NCBI GenBank assembly: GCA_027051265.1
Contig: JALTZH010000117.1
Span: forward strand, 1 to 14,958
DNA: 14,958 bases
Direction of reading: 5' to 3'
Source of the DNA: an archaeon
Lineage (GTDB): Archaea; Hydrothermarchaeota; Hydrothermarchaeia; JALTZZ01; JALUTC01
Part shown: in pieces, positions 1-7,364 of the stretch
How positions within the stretch are numbered: position 1 is the stretch's first letter
Layout of the letters: each line of letters starts with the position of its first letter
The notes under the pieces: model-generated
Seen by the model: the letters and a program-made list of their open reading frames with translations, nothing else
Databases searched by the model: none
Told to the model about the DNA's origin: nothing
Made by a program: the position numbers and the translations under genes

Positions 1-6
1 AACCTG

Positions 7-618
7 TTATATCTTACCTTCTCGTTTCAACCGTTTGATATTCCTATAAAAAGTGGTATAATCAATCTTATAACCATCTGTTAACATTACTTTCCATATC
101 TGTTTTAATTTGAGAACTTTTCCATATTTCTTATAGTATTTTATATAAACTTCATCTTTAACTTTTCTTGGTCTTCCTTTTTGTTTACCTAATCTCCAAG
201 CTTCTTCTCTTCTTCTTTTTATTAATTCCTTTTCGTATTCTGACACCCACGCCAAAATATTAAGTATAAGTTTTCTTATGTTATGATTTAACGTCTGTAA
301 CCATTCTTCCTTTATTGATACTACTTTTATACCAAGATTTTCAAAATGATTGATCGTATTTATTATATCATGCATGTTTCTACCTATTCGATCAATGGAA
401 TAAACAATAAGTAAATCTGGATTAACTAAATTTAAAGCTTCCAATAATTTTTTTCCACCTTCTCTTTCAAAAAATATTTTCTCACCACTTGTTGCATCGT
501 CTTCAAATATTTTGAGTAGTCTTATATTTCTTGTTCTAGCATATTCTTCTATAGCTTTTATCTGTAACGATAGATCTTGTTCTTTTGTTGATACTCTAAC
601 GTATCCGAATGCTAACAT
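7..618 (-). CDS. Small serine recombinase (resolvase/invertase type)
   Basis: This is a site-specific DNA recombinase of the serine family, which cuts and rejoins DNA through a 5'-phosphoserine link. With the start chosen here the protein has 203 residues and opens MLAFGYVRVSTKEQ, with catalytic Ser10 and Arg8 in the usual places. The second active-site block YSIDRIGRN follows, then the long E-helix segment rich in Glu, Lys and Arg, then GRPRK and a C-terminal helix-turn-helix-like tail. The catalytic domain is N-terminal, so this is the resolvase layout and not the IS607 layout, where the DNA-binding domain comes first. The frame stays open 29 codons further up (to 705). I chose the inner ATG because homologues begin just before the YVRVS block, and because the extra stretch overlaps palindromes and a TATA-like sequence. 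No tnpB or transposase lies beside it. The target site is unknown. Confidence 0.85.
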   Translation of the reverse strand: MLAFGYVRVSTKEQDLSLQIKAIEEYARTRNIRLLKIFEDDATSGEKIFFEREGGKKLLEALNLVNPDLLIVYSIDRIGRNMHDIINTINHFENLGIKVVSIKEEWLQTLNHNIRKLILNILAWVSEYEKELIKRRREEAWRLGKQKGRPRKVKDEVYIKYYKKYGKVLKLKQIWKVMLTDGYKIDYTTFYRNIKRLKREGKI

Positions 619-640
619 ATAATATATTGCAAAAATTAAC

Positions 641-656
641 GCAATTTTTAAATTGC
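641..656. repeat. 16-bp palindrome GCAATTTTTAAATTGC upstream of the recombinase
   Basis: Two 7-bp arms (GCAATTT and AAATTGC) are separated by 2 bp. It lies 23-38 bp upstream of the chosen recombinase start and overlaps its likely TATA box, so a protein bound here would block transcription. Confidence 0.6.
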
Positions 657-697
657 GAAAGATTAGTTTTTTGCTAAAATTATAAGGATTGATATTG

Positions 698-723
698 GAT
701 TGCAAAAGTCGACTTTCGCAATC
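698..723. repeat. 26-bp near-perfect palindrome, possible crossover site
   Basis: Outer arms GATTGC/GCAATC enclose the perfect 12-bp palindrome AAAGTCGACTTT, with a single mismatched pair between arms and core. The central dinucleotide is CG (710/711). Length and symmetry match the roughly 26-28 bp crossover sites of small serine recombinases. It is in the gap between the recombinase and the divergent DUF6884-like gene. Confidence 0.6.
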
Positions 724-780
724 ACTCCAGGAGAATTATGTTAGGAATAGAATTTTTTGTGAACAAATTGAGTTTAGATT

Positions 781-1257
781 ATGAACGTTGTTTTTGTGAT
801 AGCATGTAGTAAACGAAAAATATGGAACAGAAAACCCATGCTAGGCACAATTGAAGCAAGAAAAGCTTATGAGGGAAACTTAACAAAACTAGCTATAAAA
901 TTTGTAGAAAAATATAAGTTACCTTATGTAATCTTATCTGCAAAGTATGGTTTTTTATTCCCTGATGAAAAGATTAAAAACTATGATTTAACTTTCGATA
1001 AAAAATCGTTAAAAACAATTTCTATACAGGAATTAAAAAAACAGATTCTCAAAAAATCCTTATTGAAATATGATACTATAATAGTTATAGGAGGAAAATC
1101 TTACGTTGAGATTGTTAAAAAAGTTTTTAAAAATAAAAGAGTATTGAATCCATTAGAAGGTTTAAGATATGGTCAGAAACTTAAAAGATTAAAGGATGCA
1201 ATCTCTGGTATGTATTTTTCTTCTATTTTAAAAGAGGTAACATCCTCTCCGCACTGA
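781..1257 (+). CDS. DUF6884-like protein
   Basis: This 158-residue soluble protein has the hallmarks I associate with DUF6884. An N-terminal beta strand ends in ACSKRK (residues 8-13). YVILSAKYGFLFPDE is near residue 50, NYDLTF follows, then a strand ending IGGKSY, and finally LNPLEGLRYGQKLKRLK. The family has no established biochemical function and is common near mobile elements and phages. The start is the first possible ATG in this frame, since an in-frame TAG precedes it at 775-777. It is divergent from the recombinase across a palindromic gap and convergent with cas1 (39 bp apart). The family call rests on motifs recalled by eye. Any role in defence or recombination is guilt by association only. 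Confidence 0.6.
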   Translation: MNVVFVIACSKRKIWNRKPMLGTIEARKAYEGNLTKLAIKFVEKYKLPYVILSAKYGFLFPDEKIKNYDLTFDKKSLKTISIQELKKQILKKSLLKYDTIIVIGGKSYVEIVKKVFKNKRVLNPLEGLRYGQKLKRLKDAISGMYFSSILKEVTSSPH

Positions 1258-1296
1258 AATGTATAAGTTATATTAAAGATTAAAATCCGGAACTTA

Positions 1297-2313
1297 TTAT
1301 TGCATAAATCTAAACGCTTTAAATTTAGATTCTTCAAGAATGGCTTTTTCTAATGCATATGCTTGCTTCCTTATGAAAGATCTTATACTTTTTCTTCCAT
1401 AACCTTTAATTTTAACTGTTCGATCCATTCTTTTTTCAAAATGTTCTATAACGATTTTCTTACCCTTCTCATTCAATAGAATACCTTCTAATCCCTTTAC
1501 GAAATGATTATCCTTAATAACATCTTGATTTACAAGCCAGATAAGAGTTCTGAACGTTATTATTGGTTTAAAATTTTCCGAAAAATCTAGAGCTAGAGAA
1601 TATCTAACACTTCTTGGTTCATGTAGAAAAGAGATTGTTGGATCGAGATGTGTTTTATTTATTTCAGATAATACATGAGTATAAAGTAACGTGTTGAGAA
1701 AACTTATCAAACAATTTATTTCATTTTTTGGCGGACGTTTCGTTCTTTTATCAAAGGTATATCTCTTCAGAATTTTACCAATTGCGGTATAAAAAATATC
1801 CCAAATCTCACCTTCAATTCCACGTAACACATTACCTATGTTCTTATTTTTTTTAATTCTATATGATTCTATAAATTTACTTCTTGGATTAAAATTCTTC
1901 AGGAGTTCTATTTCTTTTTGTACATTGTTATATTTTTCAATAGCCTTTATCATATTATATCTAGTAGCATCTATAAGTTCTAGTGCTATTTCACATCTTT
2001 TTCCTTCATCTAAATAATGTTGTACCTGTTTTATTGTCATAATTCCGGATGGAAATTTTTTTCTTGGTAATAGAGATCCTAGATAATAACTTATACCTTT
2101 CTTTTTACTTTCATAAAAGAAATGTATCGAAATATTTCTATCGAGTAAAAGTTTCAGAGCATTATACGTAAAGGAAACTTTATTCATTATGTATATGCTG
2201 GATAATGATTCTATTTTTAAAGCTTTTTTGTTACCATCTTTGGATTTGAAGTAGACGTTATTATGCTTTCTAAATAATCTTCCTATGCTAAAAATATAAA
2301 GATTTTTTACCAT
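1297..2313 (-). CDS. cas1: CRISPR-associated endonuclease/integrase Cas1, I-B-like
   Basis: Cas1 is the metal-dependent integrase that, with Cas2, inserts new spacers into CRISPR arrays. The 338-residue protein is full length. Its N-terminal beta domain (KNLYIFSIGRLFRKHNNVYF) and the PSGIMTIKQVQHYLDEGKR linker resemble the Cas1 group of subtype I-B. Catalytic residues are visible: Glu167 in RGIEGEIWDIFY, His231 in ISFLHEPRS, and Asp243/Glu246 in LALDFSENFKP. The gene therefore looks functional. It runs opposite to cas2, with 11 bp between the two start codons, whereas cas1 and cas2 usually share one operon. A TATA-like TTATAA at 2335-2340, inside the first codons of cas2, is placed for a leaderless cas1 transcript. 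No cas4, effector gene or repeat array is visible in the window. Confidence 0.95.
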   Translation of the reverse strand: MVKNLYIFSIGRLFRKHNNVYFKSKDGNKKALKIESLSSIYIMNKVSFTYNALKLLLDRNISIHFFYESKKKGISYYLGSLLPRKKFPSGIMTIKQVQHYLDEGKRCEIALELIDATRYNMIKAIEKYNNVQKEIELLKNFNPRSKFIESYRIKKNKNIGNVLRGIEGEIWDIFYTAIGKILKRYTFDKRTKRPPKNEINCLISFLNTLLYTHVLSEINKTHLDPTISFLHEPRSVRYSLALDFSENFKPIITFRTLIWLVNQDVIKDNHFVKGLEGILLNEKGKKIVIEHFEKRMDRTVKIKGYGRKSIRSFIRKQAYALEKAILEESKFKAFRFMQ

Positions 2314-2340
2314 AATATAATTCTATGGTATACGTTATAA
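2290..2340. promoter_or_regulatory. Overlapping divergent cas1/cas2 promoters
   Basis: AAAAATATAAAG (2290-2301) is centred about 29 bp before the cas2 ATG and lies inside the cas1 coding sequence. TTATAA (2335-2340) is centred about 24 bp before the cas1 ATG and lies inside cas2. Both spacings fit leaderless archaeal transcripts. Each promoter would be within the other gene, so the two may interfere with each other. Confidence 0.45.
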
Positions 2341-2588
2341 TAGTTTATGATATAGCTGTTGAAAGGCAAAATGAAGTTAGAGAATTCTTAAAGAAATATC
2401 TTGATCATGTTCAGAACTCCGTTTTTGAAGGTGAAATAAAACCTGCAAAATTATATTTTATCAGAAAGGTTTTGAGTAAAATGATAGATAAGGAGAAAGA
2501 TTCCGTTATAATATATGTTTTACAAGGAAAAAATATACTAGAAGAAAGGATCGTGATAGGTGTAGATAAAAAAACTGATTTCATTTAA
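2325..2588 (+). CDS. cas2: CRISPR-associated protein Cas2
   Basis: Cas2 is the small ferredoxin-fold dimer that bridges two Cas1 dimers in the spacer-integration complex. The 87-residue protein has the first strand VYVIIVYDIAVERQNEV, with the conserved Asp of the YD motif at residue 9, then the VQNSVFEGEI block and a closing strand DSVIIYVLQGK. Length is normal. The start ATG is only 11 bp from the cas1 start on the other strand, so cas2 must be expressed from a promoter inside cas1. It is convergent with the M24 peptidase gene, with 25 bp between the two ends, and a short T-run just after its stop (2606-2610) could help terminate it. Confidence 0.93.
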   Translation: MVYVIIVYDIAVERQNEVREFLKKYLDHVQNSVFEGEIKPAKLYFIRKVLSKMIDKEKDSVIIYVLQGKNILEERIVIGVDKKTDFI

Positions 2589-2613
2589 ATTCTAAACTCT
2601 TTAAATTTTTATC

Positions 2614-3612
2614 CTAAATTGACTTCGAAAGAATAATGCCTGTTTTCTTTACGAGAACATCTTCTTCTATTCTGATACCAAAATCATCCAAATAAATGGC
2701 AGGCTCTATTGTTACAACATCTCTCTCATATAAAGTATCGTTTGAATATTTATATATTTTAGGTGCTTCATGAACATCAATCCCTATACCATGTCCTGTT
2801 GAATGTATAAAATTTTTTTCCATCTCACCTAGCCTTTCTCTAACATATAAATCGATTTTTTTTGTTAAGATATTAGGTTTTAATTTTTTTATGACTTCAC
2901 GTTTTATACTATCTAGCATTTCATATAAATCCAAATATTTCCGTCTATTTCTTATAACAATTGTTCTCGTTATATCACAACAATAATAATTTGTTCTTAC
3001 TCCTATATCTATAAGAGCAATTTCTTTGAGTTTTTTTCTCGTAGCTTTATGATGAGGTATTGAAGTATTTTCATCAAATGCAACGATTGGTTCGAAAGCA
3101 ACGTCTGAAATTTTTTTTATTCGTTTTTCAATATCAAGCTTTACATCTATTTCAGAGATGCCGATTTTCAATTTATCCCTAATATCTTCAAAAACTTCTT
3201 TGCATATTTTTATAGAGTTCTTTATATTTTTTATTTCAGAATCATCTTTTGATCTCCTCATGTTAAATACCGTTTGAAAATCGAAAAGTTCAACATTCTT
3301 CAAATAAGTTTCATAAAAATTTAAATTTATTTCTGATTTTTCAATACCTATTTTTTTAACGTCTTGAACATAACGAAACACGTCAGCAACATTCTCATAC
3401 GTTATAACTTTTACTTCTAAACTATTTTTGATCCTCTTTAAATCCATTTTTGATATATATAATACAGGTTCATCTTTGATAACAAGTGCAGAAAATGTAT
3501 CAGGATAAAAATTTGTGAGATAATATATATTAGATTTGTTCAATATAACTATACAATCCAAATCTTTTTTCTCTTTTTCCTCTAGGACTCTTTTAATTCT
3601 TTCGTTTAACAT
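2614..3612 (-). CDS. pepQ: M24 family metallopeptidase (Xaa-Pro dipeptidase-like)
   Basis: This is a 332-residue creatinase-fold peptidase that probably removes an N-terminal residue from Xaa-Pro dipeptides or short peptides in the cytosol. The N-terminal creatinase-like domain covers residues 1 to about 120, with the typical SNIYYLTNF. The catalytic domain carries all five dinuclear-metal ligands: Asp202 (ALIDIGVRT), Asp213 (CCDITRT), His274 (HSTGHGIGIDVHE), Glu303 (TIEPAIY) and Glu316 (RIEEDVLV). Its start overlaps the end of the AMMECR1 gene by 7 bp, so the two are probably translated together, and it is the last gene of the arsR-type operon. The M24 call is secure. The exact substrate, and so the symbol, is inferred from family resemblance. 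Confidence 0.88.
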   Translation of the reverse strand: MLNERIKRVLEEKEKKDLDCIVILNKSNIYYLTNFYPDTFSALVIKDEPVLYISKMDLKRIKNSLEVKVITYENVADVFRYVQDVKKIGIEKSEINLNFYETYLKNVELFDFQTVFNMRRSKDDSEIKNIKNSIKICKEVFEDIRDKLKIGISEIDVKLDIEKRIKKISDVAFEPIVAFDENTSIPHHKATRKKLKEIALIDIGVRTNYYCCDITRTIVIRNRRKYLDLYEMLDSIKREVIKKLKPNILTKKIDLYVRERLGEMEKNFIHSTGHGIGIDVHEAPKIYKYSNDTLYERDVVTIEPAIYLDDFGIRIEEDVLVKKTGIILSKSI

Positions 3613-4220
3613 GTTTTTAGAAATCTTTCTATAATTTTACCTCTAGGTTCTTCTTCAGCGAAAATTTTTGCTTCGAATTTATATATCTTTACATTTTTTT
3701 CAAACCAACAATCAGGTGGTAAACCAGCCTTAAGACATAGATGAGATAGGAACTCATCAACGCTCCACCCATATTCAACTGGAACTTGTGGTAATAAAAC
3801 ACCTTTATAAAAGCCATATTCCAATATTAGCCCATGTCTTCCTATTTCAATCTTTTTTAAATAATCCTTTGGTGTTCTTACTTTAATCAATTCTTTGGGA
3901 GATAGAACCGTAACTTCAACTATAAGGTTATTCATTTCTTCATATTTTACTGGTGGAAATCTTGGATCTTCAGTTGCCGATGCTATTGCTGCTTTTATAG
4001 TTGCCTCATATAAAGGATATACCGGTTCTACATATCCAATACAACCCCTTAACTCTTTCTCAGGAAACGTTTCCAATGTAACAAAGACACCGGCTTTTTC
4101 TTTTAATTTATCATAAACATATTCTGGTTTATATTCCCTTTTGTTCTTGAGATAATATTCAATAGCTTTTCTAGCTAACTTTACGAGAAATTCTCCATCG
4201 TTGATATCAATTCTTAACAT
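3606..4220 (-). CDS. AMMECR1 domain protein
   Basis: This 204-residue protein is an AMMECR1 family member, conserved from archaea to humans, with no settled enzymatic role. The signature ELRGCIGYVEP is at residues 56-66. It is followed by ATEDPRFPPV, LIVEVTVLSP, IEIGRHGLILEYG and the LLPQVPVEYGWSVDEFLSHLC block. Length matches archaeal homologues. It overlaps the upstream arsR-type gene by 14 bp and the downstream M24 peptidase by 7 bp, so the three genes form a tightly coupled minus-strand operon. The conserved Cys60 lies in the motif proposed as an active or binding site. Function remains unknown. Confidence 0.92.
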   Translation of the reverse strand: MLRIDINDGEFLVKLARKAIEYYLKNKREYKPEYVYDKLKEKAGVFVTLETFPEKELRGCIGYVEPVYPLYEATIKAAIASATEDPRFPPVKYEEMNNLIVEVTVLSPKELIKVRTPKDYLKKIEIGRHGLILEYGFYKGVLLPQVPVEYGWSVDEFLSHLCLKAGLPPDCWFEKNVKIYKFEAKIFAEEEPRGKIIERFLKTC

Positions 4221-4704
4221 CTTTCATCATACACTTAAGTGTTTTAATCATATATTGAACTAAAGCTCTTGCCATATTTATCTGATTTAATTTGTTGTTT
4301 AATTTTTTCATAAACTTCTCACATTCTTCTATGTTTTTTGTTTTTGTTATAATATTAAATTCCTTATATAAATCTGTTATAAATGGACATTCCTTTGCCA
4401 ATTTTTCAAAATTTTCATATTTGAGTATATTCGTAAGAAATTGCATGTTATTTATTACAATTTCAAGTATTAGATCATTTTTAATATAATAATACTTTCT
4501 AGGTCTTCCACGTTTTGTTCTTTTTATCTTATAATCAATAATACCCAGGGATTTTAACATACTTAAATGTTCAATTATCGCCTTCCTACCGATATTCAAT
4601 CTATTACTTAATTCTGTTACACAACAAGGTTTTTCAGCCAATGTTTGAAGAATTTCTCTTCTTGTTGGGTTTCCTAAGGCATTTAGTAATATATCCACAT
4701 CCAT
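4207..4704 (-). CDS. ArsR-type winged-helix transcriptional regulator
   Basis: The N-terminal 75 residues form a winged helix-turn-helix: LGNPTRREILQTL, then VTELSNRLNIGRKAIIEHLSMLKSLGIIDYK as the recognition region, then a basic wing KRTKRGRPRKYYYI. The remaining 90 residues are helical and may serve in dimerisation or ligand sensing. A Cys pair occurs at residues 27-28 and three more Cys are scattered in the C-terminal part, but I see no clear metal-binding motif. It is the first gene of the operon with AMMECR1 and the M24 peptidase. A near-palindrome in its own promoter (4721-4736) suggests autoregulation. Confidence 0.85.
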   Translation of the reverse strand: MDVDILLNALGNPTRREILQTLAEKPCCVTELSNRLNIGRKAIIEHLSMLKSLGIIDYKIKRTKRGRPRKYYYIKNDLILEIVINNMQFLTNILKYENFEKLAKECPFITDLYKEFNIITKTKNIEECEKFMKKLNNKLNQINMARALVQYMIKTLKCMMKDVKN

Positions 4705-4720
4705 TATATGTTTTTTAAAT

Positions 4721-4736
4721 ATTAACTTAAGTAAAT
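4721..4736. promoter_or_regulatory. Candidate operator in the arsR-type promoter
   Basis: ATTAACTTAAGTAAAT is a 16-bp palindrome with one mismatched pair and a perfect ACTTAAGT core. It is centred about 24 bp before the ATG of the arsR-type gene, where a TATA box of a leaderless transcript is expected. The rest of the gap (4737-4827) is almost pure A/T and may hold the end of the argG transcript. Confidence 0.4.
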
Positions 4737-4827
4737 TTTCAATTACTGATTTTTAAATAACGTTTAAAAAATAAAACATAATTTTTTTAATATTTAATTA
4801 ATTTATAAAAAATATCAATAGAGCAAT

Positions 4828-6003
4828 TTATAAATTCTTTAACGATTTATATAGAGACGATTGTAAAGAATGATAGTATAACATTCCCTCTACACTTATA
4901 TTCTTTTGCTTTATATCATAAGATACTACTTCCTTTCTATATAAGGAATATGGTGATTCTCTAGATACAATCTCAAAACTCTTTTTTCCAAGTTTTGCAG
5001 TAACGGATCCTTTAACTCTTTTTCTTTGTTTTTCTATAAAACCTTCAAGACTTTCTCTTAGAGGATCATACCATAAACCATAATAGACCAATTCAGACCA
5101 TTCCATATCTATGATTTCTTTAAATTTTATTTCTCTTCTACTTAGAACAAGTTGTTCAAGAGCTTTATGCATATTTAGCAATGAAAACGCAGCCGGTACT
5201 TCGTAGATTTCTCTAGACTTTATACCTAAAATCCTATCTTCAACTATATCTAATCTACCAATACCATGACTACCAACGATTTTATTAAGCGTTGTTATCA
5301 ATTCTACGGGATTGTAACTTTTACCATTTATTTCTACAGGTATTCCATCTTCAAATGTTACTTCTAAATATTCGGTACTTTCGTTTGTTAGTTTAGTCCA
5401 CTTAAATACTTCTTCTGGAGGCTCATTAGAAGGATCTTCGAGTATTCCTCCTTCAATACTACGACCCCATAGATTTTCATCTATACTATATGGATTGTTA
5501 TAATTAACGGGTATAGGTATCTCATATCTTTTAGCAATTTCAATACTTTCTTTTCGTGTTAAATTTAATTCCCTTATTGGTGCTACTATTTTTGCTTTTG
5601 GATATAAACTTCTAAAAACGTTTTCAAATCTAAACTGATCGTTTCCTTTTCCAGTACAACCATGCGCTAAGGCATCAGCTTCTTCTCTTTTAGCAATATC
5701 TACAACCTTTTCTGCAATCAACGGTCTTGCTAAAGCTGTACTTAAAGGATAACCTTCATAATTTGCATTAAACATTATCGCTTTAAATACATATTTCTTT
5801 ACAAATTCTTCTTTTGCATCAATTGTATAATGTTTATAAACTCCTAATTCATAAGCTTTTTCCTCAGCCTTTTTTAAATCATCTTTATCCAATCCAACAT
5901 CTACGGTAACGGTTATGATTTTATCATATCCATATCTATCTTGTAGCAATTTTATACAAACACTTGTATCTAATCCTCCTGAATATGCAAGAACGACTTT
6001 CAT
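4828..6003 (-). CDS. argG: Argininosuccinate synthase
   Basis: This enzyme joins citrulline and aspartate with ATP to make argininosuccinate, the penultimate step of arginine synthesis. The 391-residue protein is complete. The ATP pyrophosphatase loop [11 protein letters not shown] is at residues 6-16. [14 protein letters not shown] (near 115-128), the [19 protein letters not shown] block, and [16 protein letters not shown], which is diagnostic of the family, all follow. The ATG overlaps the eL40 stop (ATGA), so argG is translated as the last gene of the trpB-eamA-T2SSF-eL40-argG unit. argH, its usual partner, is not in the window. Confidence 0.97.
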   Translation of the reverse strand: MKVVLAYSGGLDTSVCIKLLQDRYGYDKIITVTVDVGLDKDDLKKAEEKAYELGVYKHYTIDAKEEFVKKYVFKAIMFNANYEGYPLSTALARPLIAEKVVDIAKREEADALAHGCTGKGNDQFRFENVFRSLYPKAKIVAPIRELNLTRKESIEIAKRYEIPIPVNYNNPYSIDENLWGRSIEGGILEDPSNEPPEEVFKWTKLTNESTEYLEVTFEDGIPVEINGKSYNPVELITTLNKIVGSHGIGRLDIVEDRILGIKSREIYEVPAAFSLLNMHKALEQLVLSRREIKFKEIIDMEWSELVYYGLWYDPLRESLEGFIEKQRKRVKGSVTAKLGKKSFEIVSRESPYSLYRKEVVSYDIKQKNISVEGMLYYHSLQSSLYKSLKNL

Positions 6004-6152
6004 CTTTTTCTTCTAAATTCTCTTCTTTTCTGTCGTAGATGTTTTGATCCACATTTCCAACATTTTTCAGCACGAGGTGGATTCTTTGCTTTACATTTTC
6101 GACATATCATAAATCTGAACAATCTTGCTTCAGCTTCTGGAAATCTTGCCAT
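6000..6152 (-). CDS. rpl40e: 50S ribosomal protein eL40
   Basis: This 50-codon gene encodes a basic zinc-ribbon protein of the archaeal/eukaryotic large ribosomal subunit. It begins [20 protein letters not shown], has the metal ligands C17-x2-C20 and C31-x2-C34 around the typical [11 protein letters not shown] spacer, and ends in an Arg/Lys-rich tail. Length equals that of archaeal eL40. Its TGA overlaps the argG ATG as ATGA, and its ATG is 17 bp after the T2SSF gene. It therefore sits inside an operon of otherwise metabolic and membrane genes. Because of its size it is easily missed, but the family signature is unambiguous. Confidence 0.95.
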   Translation of the reverse strand: MARFPEAEARLFRFMICRKCKAKNPPRAEKCWKCGSKHLRQKRREFRRKR

Positions 6153-6169
6153 AAAAATATTAAAAAAGA

Positions 6170-6940
6170 TTAAACAAATTTAAAAACTACTATCGTTATT
6201 ATCAATAATACAAGAGAATGTTTCAACCCAGCCACTATAGAAGCTTCAGCTATTCTTCCAGCAACTAATCCTGCGAAAAATCCATTTATAAGAGCTAAAT
6301 GATATAAATATTTTATAATTTGTGGAACATTTCCAAACAACTCTGATCCAAGTAAAAACTTAATCAACAAAATAACAACCACTAGAAAAGCTATAAAACT
6401 TACATAAACTGTTATCAATTGACCTCTTAAACTCGTTTTCAGCTCCATTTCAATGTTTTTCATTGTCGTAATATAATCTGCAACTTGTTTTAATACGGGA
6501 ATAATATTTGCACCAAGTTTGTTTGCTTCAACTATTATATCAATACCTCTCTGTATATGTCTCGAGTAGCTACGTGTCGCAAATCTTCTCAGTGCTTCAT
6601 CAAAAGACATTCCAAGCGACATCTCACTTGAAATCTTTCTCAACTCATCTGTAAGCAATCCATATCTCATTTTAGATAGATACTTTATCGCTACAGGTAA
6701 AGGCATTCCTGAATGTATTGTATCGATTAAATCCCTTAAAAACTTTGGAAAGTTTCTCTCATAATCTTCTTTCTTCTTCATTATTCTCCATTTTAAAACA
6801 TAATAAGGAAGAGCACCAGACAATATTAAAAGAAGAGATATATCATCAATTATAATATCTCTTGCGAGGATACTCTGTATCAATATTTTTACAAAACCAA
6901 TTGAAATCAAACCATAAGTTATGTAAAGAATGTTTTTCAT
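6170..6940 (-). CDS. T2SSF domain membrane protein (TadC/ArlJ-like)
   Basis: This 256-residue integral membrane protein resembles the platform subunit of type IV pilus, Tad and archaellum machines, which anchors the assembly ATPase. Two N-terminal hydrophobic segments (about 3-25 and 33-50) precede a cytosolic helical T2SSF domain: [34 protein letters not shown], and [22 protein letters not shown]. Further hydrophobic segments follow (about 175-197, 212-228 and 238-255), with the [15 protein letters not shown] motif seen in archaeal relatives. It has only one T2SSF half, whereas ArlJ has two. No secretion ATPase or pilin gene lies beside it, so its partner must be encoded elsewhere. It starts 4 bp after the EamA gene and 17 bp before eL40. 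Confidence 0.8.
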   Translation of the reverse strand: MKNILYITYGLISIGFVKILIQSILARDIIIDDISLLLILSGALPYYVLKWRIMKKKEDYERNFPKFLRDLIDTIHSGMPLPVAIKYLSKMRYGLLTDELRKISSEMSLGMSFDEALRRFATRSYSRHIQRGIDIIVEANKLGANIIPVLKQVADYITTMKNIEMELKTSLRGQLITVYVSFIAFLVVVILLIKFLLGSELFGNVPQIIKYLYHLALINGFFAGLVAGRIAEASIVAGLKHSLVLLIITIVVFKFV

Positions 6941-6944
6941 AGTT

Positions 6945-7364
6945 TTATTTTGATAGAATAAGATGCATTCCTATGATTATAAAAACTATTCCTAAAATTA
7001 ACTTAACCGTAACCTTTTCTCCAAGTAATATTATCGAAAAAATTGCAGCAAAAAATGGATACAAAGAAGTTATCGGTATAACTCTAGATACAGGTGCAAA
7101 TTTCAGTGCAAAATAGTATATGATTCCAGCCACTCCTCCTGCTAGAAGACCTGCAAAAAATAAATAGATTACAGCACCTTTTTCTACATATACTTGTTTT
7201 GTCTTTAACATGTATAAGAAAATTATTAACATAAAAGTAAACGACCCTACACTTCTTATAAAATTTCCAATAAAAGGATGCACGTTTATAATTCCTAGCT
7301 TATCAAGTATTGGAACAAAACCCCAAATAATAGCTACCAATATTGCTAAAATCTCACCTTTCAT
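6945..7364 (-). CDS. EamA/DMT family single-domain membrane transporter
   Basis: This 139-residue protein consists almost entirely of five hydrophobic helices. It starts with [22 protein letters not shown] and ends with the typical EamA closing segment [43 protein letters not shown], with the conserved Pro, Tyr-Pro and LGE. It is half the size of the two-domain drug/metabolite transporters, so it probably works as a dimer. The substrate is unknown. Placement directly after trpB with an ATGA overlap (7361-7364) ties its expression to trpB, and export or import of an amino acid or related metabolite is a guess from that context only. Confidence 0.82.
   Translation of the reverse strand: MKGEILAILVAIIWGFVPILDKLGIINVHPFIGNFIRSVGSFTFMLIIFLYMLKTKQVYVEKGAVIYLFFAGLLAGGVAGIIYYFALKFAPVSRVIPITSLYPFFAAIFSIILLGEKVTVKLILGIVFIIIGMHLILSK

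Larger units (their letters stand above)
626..723. promoter_or_regulatory. Candidate recombination/operator region (res-like) of the serine recombinase
   Basis: The motif ATTGC(A/G)AAA(A/G) occurs four times here: 626-635, 652-661 and 699-708 on the plus strand, and 713-722 on the minus strand. Two palindromes are included (641-656 and 698-723). A TATA-like stretch for the recombinase (minus strand, about 645-654) overlaps the first palindrome. Tn3-type resolvases bind several imperfect palindromes directly upstream of their own gene, recombine there, and repress their own promoter. The layout fits that model, but the role is inferred. Confidence 0.45.

Noticed and set aside
7-618. IS607-type transposon
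   Set aside because: The catalytic domain is N-terminal and the DNA-binding part C-terminal, opposite to IS607 TnpA, and no tnpB is adjacent.
619-705. 29-residue N-terminal extension of the serine recombinase
   Set aside because: The family starts just before YVRVS. The extension overlaps palindromes and a TATA-like box and is better read as the upstream control or recombination region.
1-2600. CRISPR array near cas1/cas2
   Set aside because: I looked for regularly spaced repeats of 24-40 bp in the gaps 706-780, 1258-1296 and 2589-2613. None is present, and the gaps are too short for an array.
3895-4116. Plus-strand 73-codon frame inside the AMMECR1 gene
   Set aside because: It is antisense to a well-conserved gene and has no recognisable family, so it is a shadow frame.
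4292-4489. Plus-strand 65-codon frame inside the ArsR-type gene
   Set aside because: Phe/Ile-rich translation is what A/T-rich antisense DNA gives. The opposite strand encodes a clear helical regulator.
4737-4827. Small gene or hairpin terminator in the A/T-rich gap after argG
   Set aside because: The stretch is nearly all A and T with stops in every frame. Short A/T palindromes there are expected by chance.
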